Shown: positions 51,505 to 60,042, counted from the first letter of the stretch. The stretch: 64,000 nucleotides of DNA from Corynebacterium sp. NML140438 (GCF_001875725.1 NZ_MLCQ01000003.1:54050-118049), one strand, 5' to 3'. The notes: a model not told the origin generated them from the sequence alone. A program made the numbers and translations.

Positions 51505-51929
51505 TGACCACGTTGTGGTGGCGCGGTGCGGCGCTCGAAGGAACCGATGCGGCGGTGGCAACCGTGGAGGGCGCCACGATCACCGCGGACGGCCACCGCA
51601 TCACGATGGTGTCGACGTCCCCCGCGTCCCTGCGCGGGGTCGACGAGCTCGGCCAGCGCTATCTGCTGCGCAAGACCAGCCTGACCGTGGCGCGCTACAC
51701 CGCCGAATGCGGCGGCAGGCCATACACGGTGCGCAGGACCCGGGGGCGTCGCCGCGACATTATCGACGCCCGCGGCACCACCGTCGCAACGACAAACGGC
51801 CACCTCAACGGTGAGTTGGAGGTGACCGTTCTAGGGGACTGCGCCTCCGAGGCGCTCGTGGGGGATCTGTTGTTTATAACGTGGGCGCTCACGTACGTGG
51901 ATACGCCCACGCGTAGGCTGCGCTACTAG
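51504..51929 (+). CDS. Hypothetical beta-rich protein
   Basis: A 141-residue soluble protein (MTTLWWRGAALEGTDAAVAT) with basic turns (VRRTRGRRRDII) and the end FITWALTYVDTPTRRLRY. The pattern of strands and the final DxPxR segment look similar to its upstream neighbour, so both may share a fold. Coupled to that gene by a 1-nt overlap. No known function. Confidence 0.6.
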   Translation: MTTLWWRGAALEGTDAAVATVEGATITADGHRITMVSTSPASLRGVDELGQRYLLRKTSLTVARYTAECGGRPYTVRRTRGRRRDIIDARGTTVATTNGHLNGELEVTVLGDCASEALVGDLLFITWALTYVDTPTRRLRY

Positions 51930-51954
51930 GGCAGTTCGCGCGGTTAGGGCGAGG

Positions 51955-53979
51955 CTAGAAGGTACCGCCGCGGGTGGTCATCCCGCCGCCACCCCCGCCA
52001 CCGGAGAAGCCGCCGCCTCCACCGAAGCCGCCACCCCCGAAGCCGCCCCCGCGGTTGCCGCCGCCGGACAGGATCGAGCCCCACAGCACGGCCTGCGCCA
52101 TGGAGTTCGCAGTATCGCGGGCTTGGGCGCGGCGGTACTGATCCAAGTCGTCCTTGGCGGCCTGGATCGCGCGGCGCGCGGTGGTGGTCGCCTGGCGGGC
52201 GTACTCGATTGCCTCGCGGGTGTTGCTGGTGCGACGCTGTTGGGCTTCCGCGTACTCGCGCTGCGCCTGGGCCAGCAGGGTGCGTGGCTGCGAGCTGATA
52301 ATCCTGCCGCGGGAACGAATCATGTCCTCGGCGGACTGGATCTGGGTGGTCGCCACCTGCATCTGCTGGTCGAACATGGTCAGCGCCCGCGACTGGTCGT
52401 GGGCGGCGCCCTCGGCGCGTTCGATCTCGGCGTCGAGCTGGGCGTCCACGTCGCTCAAGTCGGCGTACAGGCTCAGTGGGTCGGTGGTGTCGCGGTCGCC
52501 GATGTTGGCGATGGCATCGCGGGCGGTCGCGGAAACCCGATCGAGGGCAGCCACGTCGATGTCGGCGCCCTGCGCGCGTGCACTCTTGAGCTGCGTAATC
52601 TGCTCGATCTCGTCGCGGATTTCCTGGATCAGCGAGGAGAGGTTCTCCTTCGCCGTGCGGATGTTCGCGTCGGCGTGCTCGATGGCGGACAAGTTGTGGT
52701 CGGAAAGTTCGACGGCGCGGGTGGCGGCGGAGAGGACGTCGAGAAGCGGGCCTTGCTCACCGGCCGGGCGCGCGGCAAGACCGCGGGACTTGTCCAACTG
52801 CGCCTCGGCCTCGTCGAGAGACTCGGCGGCGAGCTCCACGTTGCCGTCGATGGAGTGCAGCATCTGGGCGGGGTACTGCTCCCGCAGCGCCACCAGCTGC
52901 TGCTTCGCAGGCTCCAGCCGCGAGCGCAGATCCACGGTGCGCTGCATGACCTTCTCGATCTCCTCCGGCGCGCGCATTAGCACACCGCGCATCGAGTTGA
53001 ACTCCTCCGTCTTCGCGCGCAGCGACGCCTCGGCGGTGCGGGCAGACGTAATGATGTCGATGAGCATGGCGCGGCGCTCCGGCTCGGTCTCCGGGATGGC
53101 GTCGTGCAGCGCCTGCTGGGTGCGAAACGCGCGCTGCAGGGCAGTGGTCGCCGAGTTCATCGCGGCGGTAAACGGGCGCACGCGGTCTGCGCCGAACTCA
53201 GAGGTGGCCAAGCGCAGCTCCTCCTGGCCCTGCTGTACTGACTCATCGGCAGCGACGAGCGCCTCCTGCGCCACCGCGTCCAGGGTGGTGGTAGGCAGGC
53301 GGTTCAGTGAATCCGCATCGCCGGGTGCAAGCTCGCGTGCCGACGCCACCTGGGCCTCCCGGTGCTGCTTATTCTTTCGGCGTGACACAGCCCAGTACCC
53401 GCCACCGGCAACCGCGGCGAGCCCGGCACCGCCGGCAATCAGGCCAGTTGCCTCGCCGCCGCCTGAGCCCGAACCCGTGCCACCCGAACCAGCACTAGCG
53501 CTGCCGGCCGCCTCAACCGCGGCCAGCGCGGCACCCGCCCAGTCAGACTGCACCAACCTCGCGTACGCCGCCTGGTCAATCGCGTCCGCCTCCGCTGACG
53601 ACCACTGCTCGCCAGTAGTCACGCTGTAGGCGCGCTCATTCGGCGAAATCGCGATGACGGCCGTATTCGGCCCGTTGGCCCGCACCGCATCCTCCGTCCA
53701 CTCCGACGGCGGTGTGCCCGCAAAAGAATCCAGGAACACCACCCGCACCGAACGGCCCTTCTGCGCGCTGACCTGAGCGATAGCGTCCTCAACCTGGGAA
53801 ATTTCCCCAGCGGTCAGGACGCCGGCTTCGTCGGTGACTGGCGTCGTCAATAAGCTGGGCTGAAGTGCCTGCACAGACACGGACGGCGCTGCAGCCTGCG
53901 CCACCGGGGCGACGGCCAGCAACGCGCCCCCAACGAACAACGGGGCAGCAGCCAAGAGACGGTAGTTGCGCTTAGTCAT
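51955..53979 (-). CDS. TPM-domain membrane protein with coiled coil and Gly-rich tail
   Basis: A 674-residue protein. Signal peptide (1-30, ending AQAAA), a TPM domain (about 40-165, VTDEAGVLTAGEISQVEDAI and the later TGEQWSSAEADAIDQAAY), a membrane helix near 185, a long helical coiled-coil region (200-620), and a glycine-rich end (GGGFGGGGFGGGG). TPM proteins are thought to help assemble or repair photosystem or membrane complexes; in corynebacteria the role is unknown. Convergent with the small genes upstream. Confidence 0.85.
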   Translation of the reverse strand: MTKRNYRLLAAAPLFVGGALLAVAPVAQAAAPSVSVQALQPSLLTTPVTDEAGVLTAGEISQVEDAIAQVSAQKGRSVRVVFLDSFAGTPPSEWTEDAVRANGPNTAVIAISPNERAYSVTTGEQWSSAEADAIDQAAYARLVQSDWAGAALAAVEAAGSASAGSGGTGSGSGGGEATGLIAGGAGLAAVAGGGYWAVSRRKNKQHREAQVASARELAPGDADSLNRLPTTTLDAVAQEALVAADESVQQGQEELRLATSEFGADRVRPFTAAMNSATTALQRAFRTQQALHDAIPETEPERRAMLIDIITSARTAEASLRAKTEEFNSMRGVLMRAPEEIEKVMQRTVDLRSRLEPAKQQLVALREQYPAQMLHSIDGNVELAAESLDEAEAQLDKSRGLAARPAGEQGPLLDVLSAATRAVELSDHNLSAIEHADANIRTAKENLSSLIQEIRDEIEQITQLKSARAQGADIDVAALDRVSATARDAIANIGDRDTTDPLSLYADLSDVDAQLDAEIERAEGAAHDQSRALTMFDQQMQVATTQIQSAEDMIRSRGRIISSQPRTLLAQAQREYAEAQQRRTSNTREAIEYARQATTTARRAIQAAKDDLDQYRRAQARDTANSMAQAVLWGSILSGGGNRGGGFGGGGFGGGGGFSGGGGGGGMTTRGGTF

Positions 53980-54037
53980 GCCAATGAGGGTAGTCGCTCA
54001 CACAGAAACGTGCCGGAACCGTTTACGCTCAGAAGGC

Positions 54038-55297
54038 GTGTACACCTATAACGCCGCAGACGTCGAACGCCGCGCCCCCGAAGCCCCCAAAGGGGCCCAA
54101 ACCGCGCCCCACGCAGACACCCGCGACGCCTTCGCCCGCGACCGCGCCCGCGTCCTCCACTCCGCGGCGCTACGACGCCTCGCCGACAAAACCCAAGTCG
54201 TCGGCCCCCGCGACGGCGACACACCACGCACACGCCTCACCCACTCGCTGGAAGTCGCGCAGATCGCGCGTGGCATCGGCACCGGACTCGGCCTCCACCC
54301 CGACCTATGCGAAATGGCCGGCCTCACCCACGACATCGGCCACCCGCCCTACGGCCACAACGGCGAAAACGCCCTCAACGAAGCCGCCCCCTGCGGCTTC
54401 GAAGGCAACGCGCAAACCCTGCGCATCCTCGCGCGCCTCGAACCAAAAATAATTATCGACGCCACCACCTACGGCCTCAACCTCACCCGCGCCAGCCTCG
54501 ACGCCGCCACCAAATACCCGTGGACCCGCACCAACCCCGACGGCACAGTCAACCGCAAATACTCCGCCTACGACGAAGACGCCGACATACTCGCCTGGGC
54601 ACGCGCCGGACACACCGATTCGCGCCCACCCATGGAAGCCCAAGTCATGGACTTTTCCGACGACATCGCCTACTCCGTCCACGACGTCGAGGACGGCATC
54701 GTCTCCTCGCGCGTGTCACTGCAGGTCCTTTGGGACTTCGTCGAGCTCGCCGCCCTCGCCGAGAAAGGTGCCGCCGCGTTTGGCGGCACCGCCGACTCCC
54801 TCATCGACGCCGCCGACCGCCTCCGCGCCTTGCCAGCCATCGCCGCAGCCGCCGACTTCGACTTCACTCTCCAGTCCTGGACCCAACTCAAAGCGCTGAC
54901 CTCGGAGCTGGTGGGCCGTTACGTCGGTGGGGTCACGCAGGCCACGCTCACCGACGAAGCAAACAACGTGCTGGGCAGACAGCACGGCAACCTCGTGGTC
55001 CCGCCTGACGTGGAGGCAGAGGTCCGTCTTCTCAAGACCGTCGCCGTGCTCTATGTGATGGACGAGCCCGCGCACCTCGCTCGCCAGGACCGGCAACGCG
55101 ACCGCATCTTCCACGTCCACGAGTACCTGCGCGCCGGCGCGCCGGGCACCCTGGACACGATGTTCCAGCAGTGGTTCGAGGCCGCCGAGACAGATCTGGA
55201 GCGCGAGCGCGTCATCGTGGACCAGATCGCTTCGATGACGGAGTCGCGCCTCGAGCGCACCGCGAAGAAGGCCGCCGCATTCGACGGCTTCTACTAG
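54038..55297 (+). CDS. dgt: Deoxyguanosinetriphosphate triphosphohydrolase-like protein
   Basis: About 419 residues from GTG 54038. HD-domain protein: RTRLTHSLEVAQIAR supplies the first histidine and GLTHDIGHPPYGHNGE the HD pair; DDIAYSVHDVEDG supplies the last Asp. The family hydrolyses dGTP and other dNTPs to the deoxynucleoside and triphosphate. A TACGCT box lies 8 nt before the GTG; upstream in-frame ATGs would overlap the divergent gene's start. Confidence 0.93.
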   Translation: MYTYNAADVERRAPEAPKGAQTAPHADTRDAFARDRARVLHSAALRRLADKTQVVGPRDGDTPRTRLTHSLEVAQIARGIGTGLGLHPDLCEMAGLTHDIGHPPYGHNGENALNEAAPCGFEGNAQTLRILARLEPKIIIDATTYGLNLTRASLDAATKYPWTRTNPDGTVNRKYSAYDEDADILAWARAGHTDSRPPMEAQVMDFSDDIAYSVHDVEDGIVSSRVSLQVLWDFVELAALAEKGAAAFGGTADSLIDAADRLRALPAIAAAADFDFTLQSWTQLKALTSELVGRYVGGVTQATLTDEANNVLGRQHGNLVVPPDVEAEVRLLKTVAVLYVMDEPAHLARQDRQRDRIFHVHEYLRAGAPGTLDTMFQQWFEAAETDLERERVIVDQIASMTESRLERTAKKAAAFDGFY

Positions 55298-55319
55298 AGG
55301 TATGCCTCGCGAGATTATT

Positions 55320-55400
55320 CGGGAAATCGTGAACAAAAGTGCAGTTTTTGTGACTCAGCACACAAGCAAATCTGTTCACAAAATCCCGACTCAACTTGAG
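55320..55400. repeat. Dispersed palindromic repeat family 2, copy 1
   Basis: Imperfect inverted ends of 23 nt (55320-55342 and 55366-55388; 17 of 23 paired) around a loop containing TTTGTGACTCAGCACACAAG. It lies between dgt and the convergent arsA-type gene. A closely related copy is at 58426-58507. Confidence 0.75.
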
Positions 55401-55416
55401 AGCAGTACTCCCACCA

Positions 55417-56358
55417 TCACGAGGAGAGGAATCCAGCGATCTGCTCGAGCGCATCCCGCGTGCCAATTTCGCCAGGAAGCCACGGAAGCTCAAGGATCGG
55501 CACTGGCAGGTCCAGTAGCTCCAGCGCTCGCGCTTCCACCTCGCGCCGTCCCGCCAAAAATGAGCCGGCCTCATCTGGCGTGCGGCGGTTCACCACGGCC
55601 CCGCCGACGTGCACGCCGTGGGAGGTGAGCTCCTCGTAGAACTCCATCGACTCCATGACCGGCAGGCGTTCGGCGGTCAGCACGATGTGGAAGACGCACT
55701 GGGCGGGATCGGTGAGCACGGCGCGGAGGTGCTCGAACTTGCGGCGGCGCTTCAGCAGCGTGGAGCGGATCTGCTGGTTGCGGCGGTCGACGGGGGAGCC
55801 GCTGTTCCCGGAAGTGCCGCCCATCCCTCGGATGAGTTCGCTGAACTTGTCGGACTTGTCGCGCCGGGCCAAGAGGCCGTCGGTGTAGGCGGCCATGACC
55901 TCGGGGAGCGCCATGAGGCGGGAGGTGTGGCCGGAGGGGGCGGTGTCGAAGATGATGTGGTCGTAGTCGCCGCGGTCGGCGACAAGGTCGGCGATGCGCT
56001 CGAGGAGTGCGGCCTCGTGCATGCCGGGGGAGTGCCGCGACATCTCCAGGTGGCGGTCCACTTCGCGGTGGAGTCGCTCGGGCATCATGGCGCGCATTGA
56101 TTCGCCGACCGCTCGCAGGTGCTGTGACGTAATGGTTGCCGGGTCGAGCTCGATGGCGTGGAGGTTCGGTTCGAGGGCGATGGGGGCGTCGTCAAGCGTG
56201 GTGCCCCAAATGTGCCCGAGGTTGTGCGCGGGGTCCGTCGAGACCAACAGGACGCGGCCGCCGCGCGCGGCGAGGCGCACGGCCGTGGCGGCGGAGATCG
56301 TCGTCTTGCCGACGCCACCTTTCCCGCCGAAGAACATGACTGGGGCGTCTAGCAACAT
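55417..56358 (-). CDS. ArsA/Get3-type ATPase
   Basis: A 313-residue single-domain P-loop ATPase. The signature P-loop is FFGGKGGVGKTTISAATA with the extra signature lysine Lys13; STDPAHNLGHIWG and DTAPSGHTSRLM are ArsA switch regions. There is no arsenite operon nearby and no cysteine triad in the protein. Its start overlaps the stop of the upstream Cys-Cys protein by 10 nt. In corynebacteria it may act on small or tail-anchored client proteins, but no client is known. Confidence 0.85.
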   Translation of the reverse strand: MLLDAPVMFFGGKGGVGKTTISAATAVRLAARGGRVLLVSTDPAHNLGHIWGTTLDDAPIALEPNLHAIELDPATITSQHLRAVGESMRAMMPERLHREVDRHLEMSRHSPGMHEAALLERIADLVADRGDYDHIIFDTAPSGHTSRLMALPEVMAAYTDGLLARRDKSDKFSELIRGMGGTSGNSGSPVDRRNQQIRSTLLKRRRKFEHLRAVLTDPAQCVFHIVLTAERLPVMESMEFYEELTSHGVHVGGAVVNRRTPDEAGSFLAGRREVEARALELLDLPVPILELPWLPGEIGTRDALEQIAGFLSS

Positions 56359-56612
56359 GAGATCCCATCGAGTGGTGAGCGCTCCATGCCCATGCGGGTG
56401 TGCCAGGCGTGGAAGTCGTCGTACAGCAGGGGCAGGAGTTCGAGCGTGTAGTAGCTGGCGGGGTTGGGGATGCCGAGCATTTCGGAGGCGACTAGCAGGG
56501 TGAACAGGTCGTCCTCCTCGCGCGCGGCGCGGGCGAATTCGCGCCGGTAGGGAGCCTGGTAGAACTCGTTGAGGCCCGCGCCGAGCGCGGCCAACCTACT
56601 GCGCAGGCTCAT
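56349..56612 (-). CDS. Small protein ending in Cys-Cys (cory-CC-star type)
   Basis: An 87-residue protein beginning MSLRSRLAALGAGLNEFYQAP and ending DGISCC. It is helical, charged and cytoplasmic, with no membrane helix. The name refers to the C-terminal Cys86-Cys87-stop. The two cysteine codons are overlapped by the ATGTTG start of the arsA-type gene in another frame. Its start overlaps the cstA stop by 17 nt. Function unknown; the position suggests a role with CstA or the ATPase. Confidence 0.85.
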   Translation of the reverse strand: MSLRSRLAALGAGLNEFYQAPYRREFARAAREEDDLFTLLVASEMLGIPNPASYYTLELLPLLYDDFHAWHTRMGMERSPLDGISCC

Positions 56613-58290
56613 GGGCTGGGGTGTCCTCCCACTGCATGGCTGGCTCGCGGCGCGCCTTGTTGATCGCGGTGATCGCCTCGACGGTGACCCAGATCGCGCA
56701 GATAATAATGACGACGTCGATCACCAGCAGCAGCCAGTTGCCCGCAGCGTACAGGGTGCGCAGCTGCAGCACCGCCGCCCACAGCGACATCAGCGTGACG
56801 AACGCCAGCGGGATCAGCAACGGCAGGGTCGGGCGGCGCAGCTTCGTCAGGATGACCACCAGGACTGCCAGGGTCAGCCCGGCCATCAGCTGGTTCGTAG
56901 TACCGAACAGCGGCCAAATGATCATGCCGCCGGAGCCGTCCAGGCCCGTCGAGAAGGTCAAGCCAAGCGCAGCGCCAACCGCGATGAGCGTAGCCACCAG
57001 GCCGGAGAGCTTGACACCCATAATCTGGCCGATCTCGCCGACGACCATGCGCTGCAGACGCACACCAGAGTCCATTGTGGTAGCCGCGAAGAGGACTGCC
57101 ATGGTGGCCAGGATGGTGGCCGACAGGGACGTCGGGATACCCAGGCCCTGGTTCATCAGGGAGCCGCCGCCCTCTACGAAGGCGTTGACGCCGCCGGCGT
57201 TCCACTCGTTGTACACGTTCTCCCAGTCTGCGACGGTCTTGTAGCCACCGGTCGTCGCCACAATCGTGCCGAGCGCCAGCAGGCCCTCACCAACCGCGCC
57301 GAAGTACCCAACGAAGCGCGCGTCCGTCTCCTTGTCCAACTGCTTGGCCGACGTACCTGAAGCAACAATGCCGTGGAAGCCAGACACCGCACCACACGCA
57401 ATTGTCACGAAGAGCAGCGGGAAGATGCTCGGCGTACCCTCCGGTACAGACTCATTCAGCGTCGGCGCTACAACCTCCGGACGCACGATGAAGAACGAAG
57501 CGTACAGAATAATCAGGCCAACGAACAGTTGCAGACCATTGATGTAATCACGCGGCTGTAGCAGCACCCACACCGGCAGCATCGACGCGATGAAGGCGTA
57601 CACGAACAGCAAAATAATCCAGATGCCACGGTCTGGAATGCCCATCACGGTTTCCGGTAGTGCGAGCGGCACGCGGTCGCCAAGCACCATCAGCGCGTAC
57701 AGCGCCACGACGCCAACCACCGACACCAGCGGCAGATTCCACTTCAAACGGTAAATCGCCTGACCAATCAGCACGGCGACCAGGATCGCGCCCCACGTCG
57801 GAATCACCGCTGATGGCGTCGCGATCAGCAGGTTCGAAATCACCACCGCGAACGCAGTATTCACCATCAGCAGCAGCAGGAAAATTACCACGAGGAAGAG
57901 GTTGCGCCCCCGCGCGCCGATGTAGCGCCCCGACAACGTGCCAATCGACTGGCCCCTATGCCTTTGCGACGCCCACAACGCCCCCAAGTCGTGCATCCCA
58001 GCAAAGAAAACGGTACCGAGGGTCACCCACAAGAACGCCGGGAGCCAACCCCAAATCACAGCGACCGCCGGGCCGATAATCGGCGCGGCACCCGCCACGG
58101 AGGTGAAGTGGTGGCCCCACAGCACGTACTTGTTAGTGGGGACGTAGTCCACACCGTCCTCCATGGTGTGCGCCGGGGTCTCGTAGCTTTCCGATAGCTT
58201 ATAGACCCGCTGCGCGAGGAACTTTGAGTACAGCAGGTACCCAGTAACCAGCATCGCCAGTCCGAGGAGTACCAGGAAGAGCGAGTTCAT
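56596..58290 (-). CDS. cstA: Carbon starvation protein CstA family transporter
   Basis: A 564-residue membrane protein with about 16 helices. Family features: HHFTSVAGAAPIIGPAVAVI near residue 60, AGMHDLGALWASQRHRGQSI, and the TTMDSGVRLQRM region. CstA members import pyruvate or peptides during carbon limitation. The ATG at 58290 (MNSLFLVLL) is used; further upstream codons have no similarity. First gene of the cstA/CC/ArsA trio; CC starts inside its last 17 nt. Confidence 0.95.
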   Translation of the reverse strand: MNSLFLVLLGLAMLVTGYLLYSKFLAQRVYKLSESYETPAHTMEDGVDYVPTNKYVLWGHHFTSVAGAAPIIGPAVAVIWGWLPAFLWVTLGTVFFAGMHDLGALWASQRHRGQSIGTLSGRYIGARGRNLFLVVIFLLLLMVNTAFAVVISNLLIATPSAVIPTWGAILVAVLIGQAIYRLKWNLPLVSVVGVVALYALMVLGDRVPLALPETVMGIPDRGIWIILLFVYAFIASMLPVWVLLQPRDYINGLQLFVGLIILYASFFIVRPEVVAPTLNESVPEGTPSIFPLLFVTIACGAVSGFHGIVASGTSAKQLDKETDARFVGYFGAVGEGLLALGTIVATTGGYKTVADWENVYNEWNAGGVNAFVEGGGSLMNQGLGIPTSLSATILATMAVLFAATTMDSGVRLQRMVVGEIGQIMGVKLSGLVATLIAVGAALGLTFSTGLDGSGGMIIWPLFGTTNQLMAGLTLAVLVVILTKLRRPTLPLLIPLAFVTLMSLWAAVLQLRTLYAAGNWLLLVIDVVIIICAIWVTVEAITAINKARREPAMQWEDTPAHEPAQ

Positions 58291-58425
58291 GCGGTCGCCT
58301 CTCTTTCCGTGTTTTGAGTCACAACTTCGGAAAGTATGCCACAACTCACAGCGTATTTCTAGGGTTTTATAAAGTTCGCGTTGTCAGGCCCGCGGGGGTT
58401 GGGATATGTCTTGAAAAATTCGCTT

Positions 58426-58507
58426 AGAGAAATCGTGAACAGAATTGCGCATTTTGTGACTCCACACACAAGCAATTCTGTTCACAAATTCCCGACTCCG
58501 CTCGAGA
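58426..58507. repeat. Dispersed palindromic repeat family 2, copy 2
   Basis: Contains GTGAACAGAATTG and its exact complement CAATTCTGTTCAC around a loop with TTTTGTGACTCCACACACAAG, so a perfect 13-nt stem inside longer imperfect arms. The last 36 nt (58471-58506) recur exactly at 59547-59582. It lies between cstA and the AbiEi-like gene. Confidence 0.85.
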
Positions 58508-58531
58508 TCACACATGCCACCCCCCAAAAAA

Positions 58532-59533
58532 TCACCACGCGGGAAGAAAGCCTTCGGGCCGCTCATCGTCGGGGAATCGGGTCAATTGCGCGATGAAGGC
58601 TTCAATGCTCGTGTCGCAAACGAGGTCGTCAGCGTATTGCAGTGGCTCGCGCGGTCCCCGGCAGATGTCGCAATGTGGACGGCCGCGGTAGGTGGCGCGC
58701 ACGGTGTCGGCGATGAAGTTCATCGTGCCCTGCAGGTCGCGGTGGAGTGCCTCCACGGGGATGCGCAATGTGCGGACCCAGCTGGTTTCGGTTGGGGCGC
58801 AGTGGTCGTCGAAAAGTGGGGCGTCGGTGAGCGCGAGGGCGAAGTGGGTGCCGTACATGACGCGGTGTGGCTGGATGTGCCAGTAGTGCGCGGGGAGTGC
58901 AGGGTGCGAGATGAGCGCGGTGGCGAGGTAGCTGAGCTCGGGCGCGATTGGGTGGTGGGTGGCGTGTTCCCAGCAGAGTTGGAGGGCGTTGCGGTCGCGT
59001 TGGCGGGGCAGGGCCCAGATGGCTTTGGTGAGGGTGTCGTCGTGGTCGCCAACGTGTTTGAGGTGGTTGAGGACGGGGTAGAGCTGCGCGCGCGGTTCCC
59101 ATTTGAAGATGCCCGCGATGGTTTCGGGCAGGGGTGCGACGCGTACTCCCGCGATGGTGTCGGTGGTGTGGAGGGTTTGGCGTCGATAGTGGAGGCCGGG
59201 GCGCCATTTGCTGCGGGTGATGGAGGTGCCGTTGGGCAGCGCTACTTCGGTGAGTTCGGGCTGGCGGCCGAGGTGCGGCACGGGGAGGCGGTGGAGGCGC
59301 GCGGCGGTGCGACCAACGATGACGGCTTTGCGGTTTTCGCGGCCGTGGACGAGGGCCCGCACGATGCGGCGGGTGTCGGGGTCAAGCGTGCCCCACCACC
59401 GCTTTTCGACGGCCCCATACCTCCCAATCCGCAACATGCTGCCGTCGGCAACGGCCTGTTTGTGCCGTTGTGCTTGTGCTGTGCGTCCCCGAAGACTGTG
59501 AATGTGTGCGCGAAGCGCTGCGAATTCCCCCAT
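58532..59533 (-). CDS. AbiEi-antitoxin-like hypothetical protein
   Basis: A 333-residue protein from ATG 59533 (MGEFAALRAHIHSLRGRTAQ). The N-terminal 90 residues look like a winged helix followed by the VIVGRTAARLHRLPVPH segment found in AbiEi-like antitoxin-type proteins of actinobacteria. The rest has no clear match; a CDICRG zinc-finger-like pair is near the end. No AbiEii-type toxin is adjacent. A TACACT box lies 8 nt before the ATG. The gene is bounded by exact 36-nt direct repeats. Confidence 0.5.
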   Translation of the reverse strand: MGEFAALRAHIHSLRGRTAQAQRHKQAVADGSMLRIGRYGAVEKRWWGTLDPDTRRIVRALVHGRENRKAVIVGRTAARLHRLPVPHLGRQPELTEVALPNGTSITRSKWRPGLHYRRQTLHTTDTIAGVRVAPLPETIAGIFKWEPRAQLYPVLNHLKHVGDHDDTLTKAIWALPRQRDRNALQLCWEHATHHPIAPELSYLATALISHPALPAHYWHIQPHRVMYGTHFALALTDAPLFDDHCAPTETSWVRTLRIPVEALHRDLQGTMNFIADTVRATYRGRPHCDICRGPREPLQYADDLVCDTSIEAFIAQLTRFPDDERPEGFLPAW

Positions 59534-59546
59534 GTGCGGTGAGTGT

Positions 59547-59582
59547 AGCAATTCTGTTCACAAATTCCCGACTCCGCTCGAG
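59547..59582 (+). repeat. Dispersed palindromic repeat family 2, half copy 3
   Basis: 36 nt identical to 58471-58506. Only the right half of the palindromic unit is present. It lies just before the AbiEi-like gene, and so forms the outer direct repeat. Confidence 0.9.
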
Positions 59583-59610
59583 GCGACACCTTCTCCTCGA
59601 GCCTAGGAAG

Positions 59611-60006
59611 CTACCGCGGTTGGACTTCGCAGAAGGATTCGTAGTGGTTGTCGGTGTAGTACCACTCGTCGACGACGCCGTCGGCGCCGCCGCCGGTGAC
59701 GATGCGCCGCAGGCCCCGGTGGTGCACGCCCGGCGTATCTACGGTGTATTCGCGGTAGTAGCCGAGCGGTTCCTCTGGAAGGGTGCCTTCGTAGTTGCCG
59801 AAGCGCGAATCGTCCTCTGGGTGCCGGTAGGGCCCGCCGGATTCGATGAGGTCGATGGTCTCCCAGGCCTCTGCGGGGAGGTTGGGGCAGGAGGCGGGGT
59901 CCTCCGACGTGGCGCCCTTGTCATTGTCGGGCAGGAACGTGTTGAGGAGGAGCGCCGCGGCGACAACGACGGCGCCGACGGCGGTGTTCTTCGATCTTCG
60001 GCTCAC
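59611..60006 (-). CDS. Secreted guanyl-specific ribonuclease, RNase Sa type
   Basis: 131 residues from GTG 60006. Residues 5-25 form a signal peptide or anchor; the rest is an N1/T1/barnase-superfamily domain. YYREYTVDTPG carries the catalytic Glu86, RGLRRIVTG the Arg101 and DNHYESF the His121, matching the Glu/Arg/His set of RNase Sa. Cys40 and Cys126 sit where RNase Sa has its disulphide. It would cut RNA after guanosine outside the cell. No barstar-like inhibitor is adjacent. Divergent from dnaG, 36 nt apart. Confidence 0.88.
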   Translation of the reverse strand: MSRRSKNTAVGAVVVAAALLLNTFLPDNDKGATSEDPASCPNLPAEAWETIDLIESGGPYRHPEDDSRFGNYEGTLPEEPLGYYREYTVDTPGVHHRGLRRIVTGGGADGVVDEWYYTDNHYESFCEVQPR

Positions 60007-60030
60007 GCTGAGTCATTGTGGCACAGGCGC

Positions 60031-60036
60031 TACGAT
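60031..60036 (+). promoter_or_regulatory. -10 box of dnaG (leaderless)
   Basis: TACGAT ends 6 nt before the dnaG ATG, so transcription would begin at or one base from the start codon. No clear -35 box. Confidence 0.5.
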
Positions 60037-60042
60037 GTGCGT

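Noticed and set aside
52154..53629. A 491-codon plus-strand frame opposite the TPM-domain gene
   Set aside because: Ser/Arg-rich low-complexity translation produced by the coiled-coil codons of the opposite strand.
58291..58380. GlxR-like half sites before cstA (TGTGAG, TTGTGACTC)
   Set aside because: Only half of the palindrome fits in each case, so no operator is called.
59470..60042. A dnaG start far upstream at 59470
   Set aside because: The added 191 residues are the antisense of the ribonuclease gene; the -10 box at 60031 fits ATG 60043.
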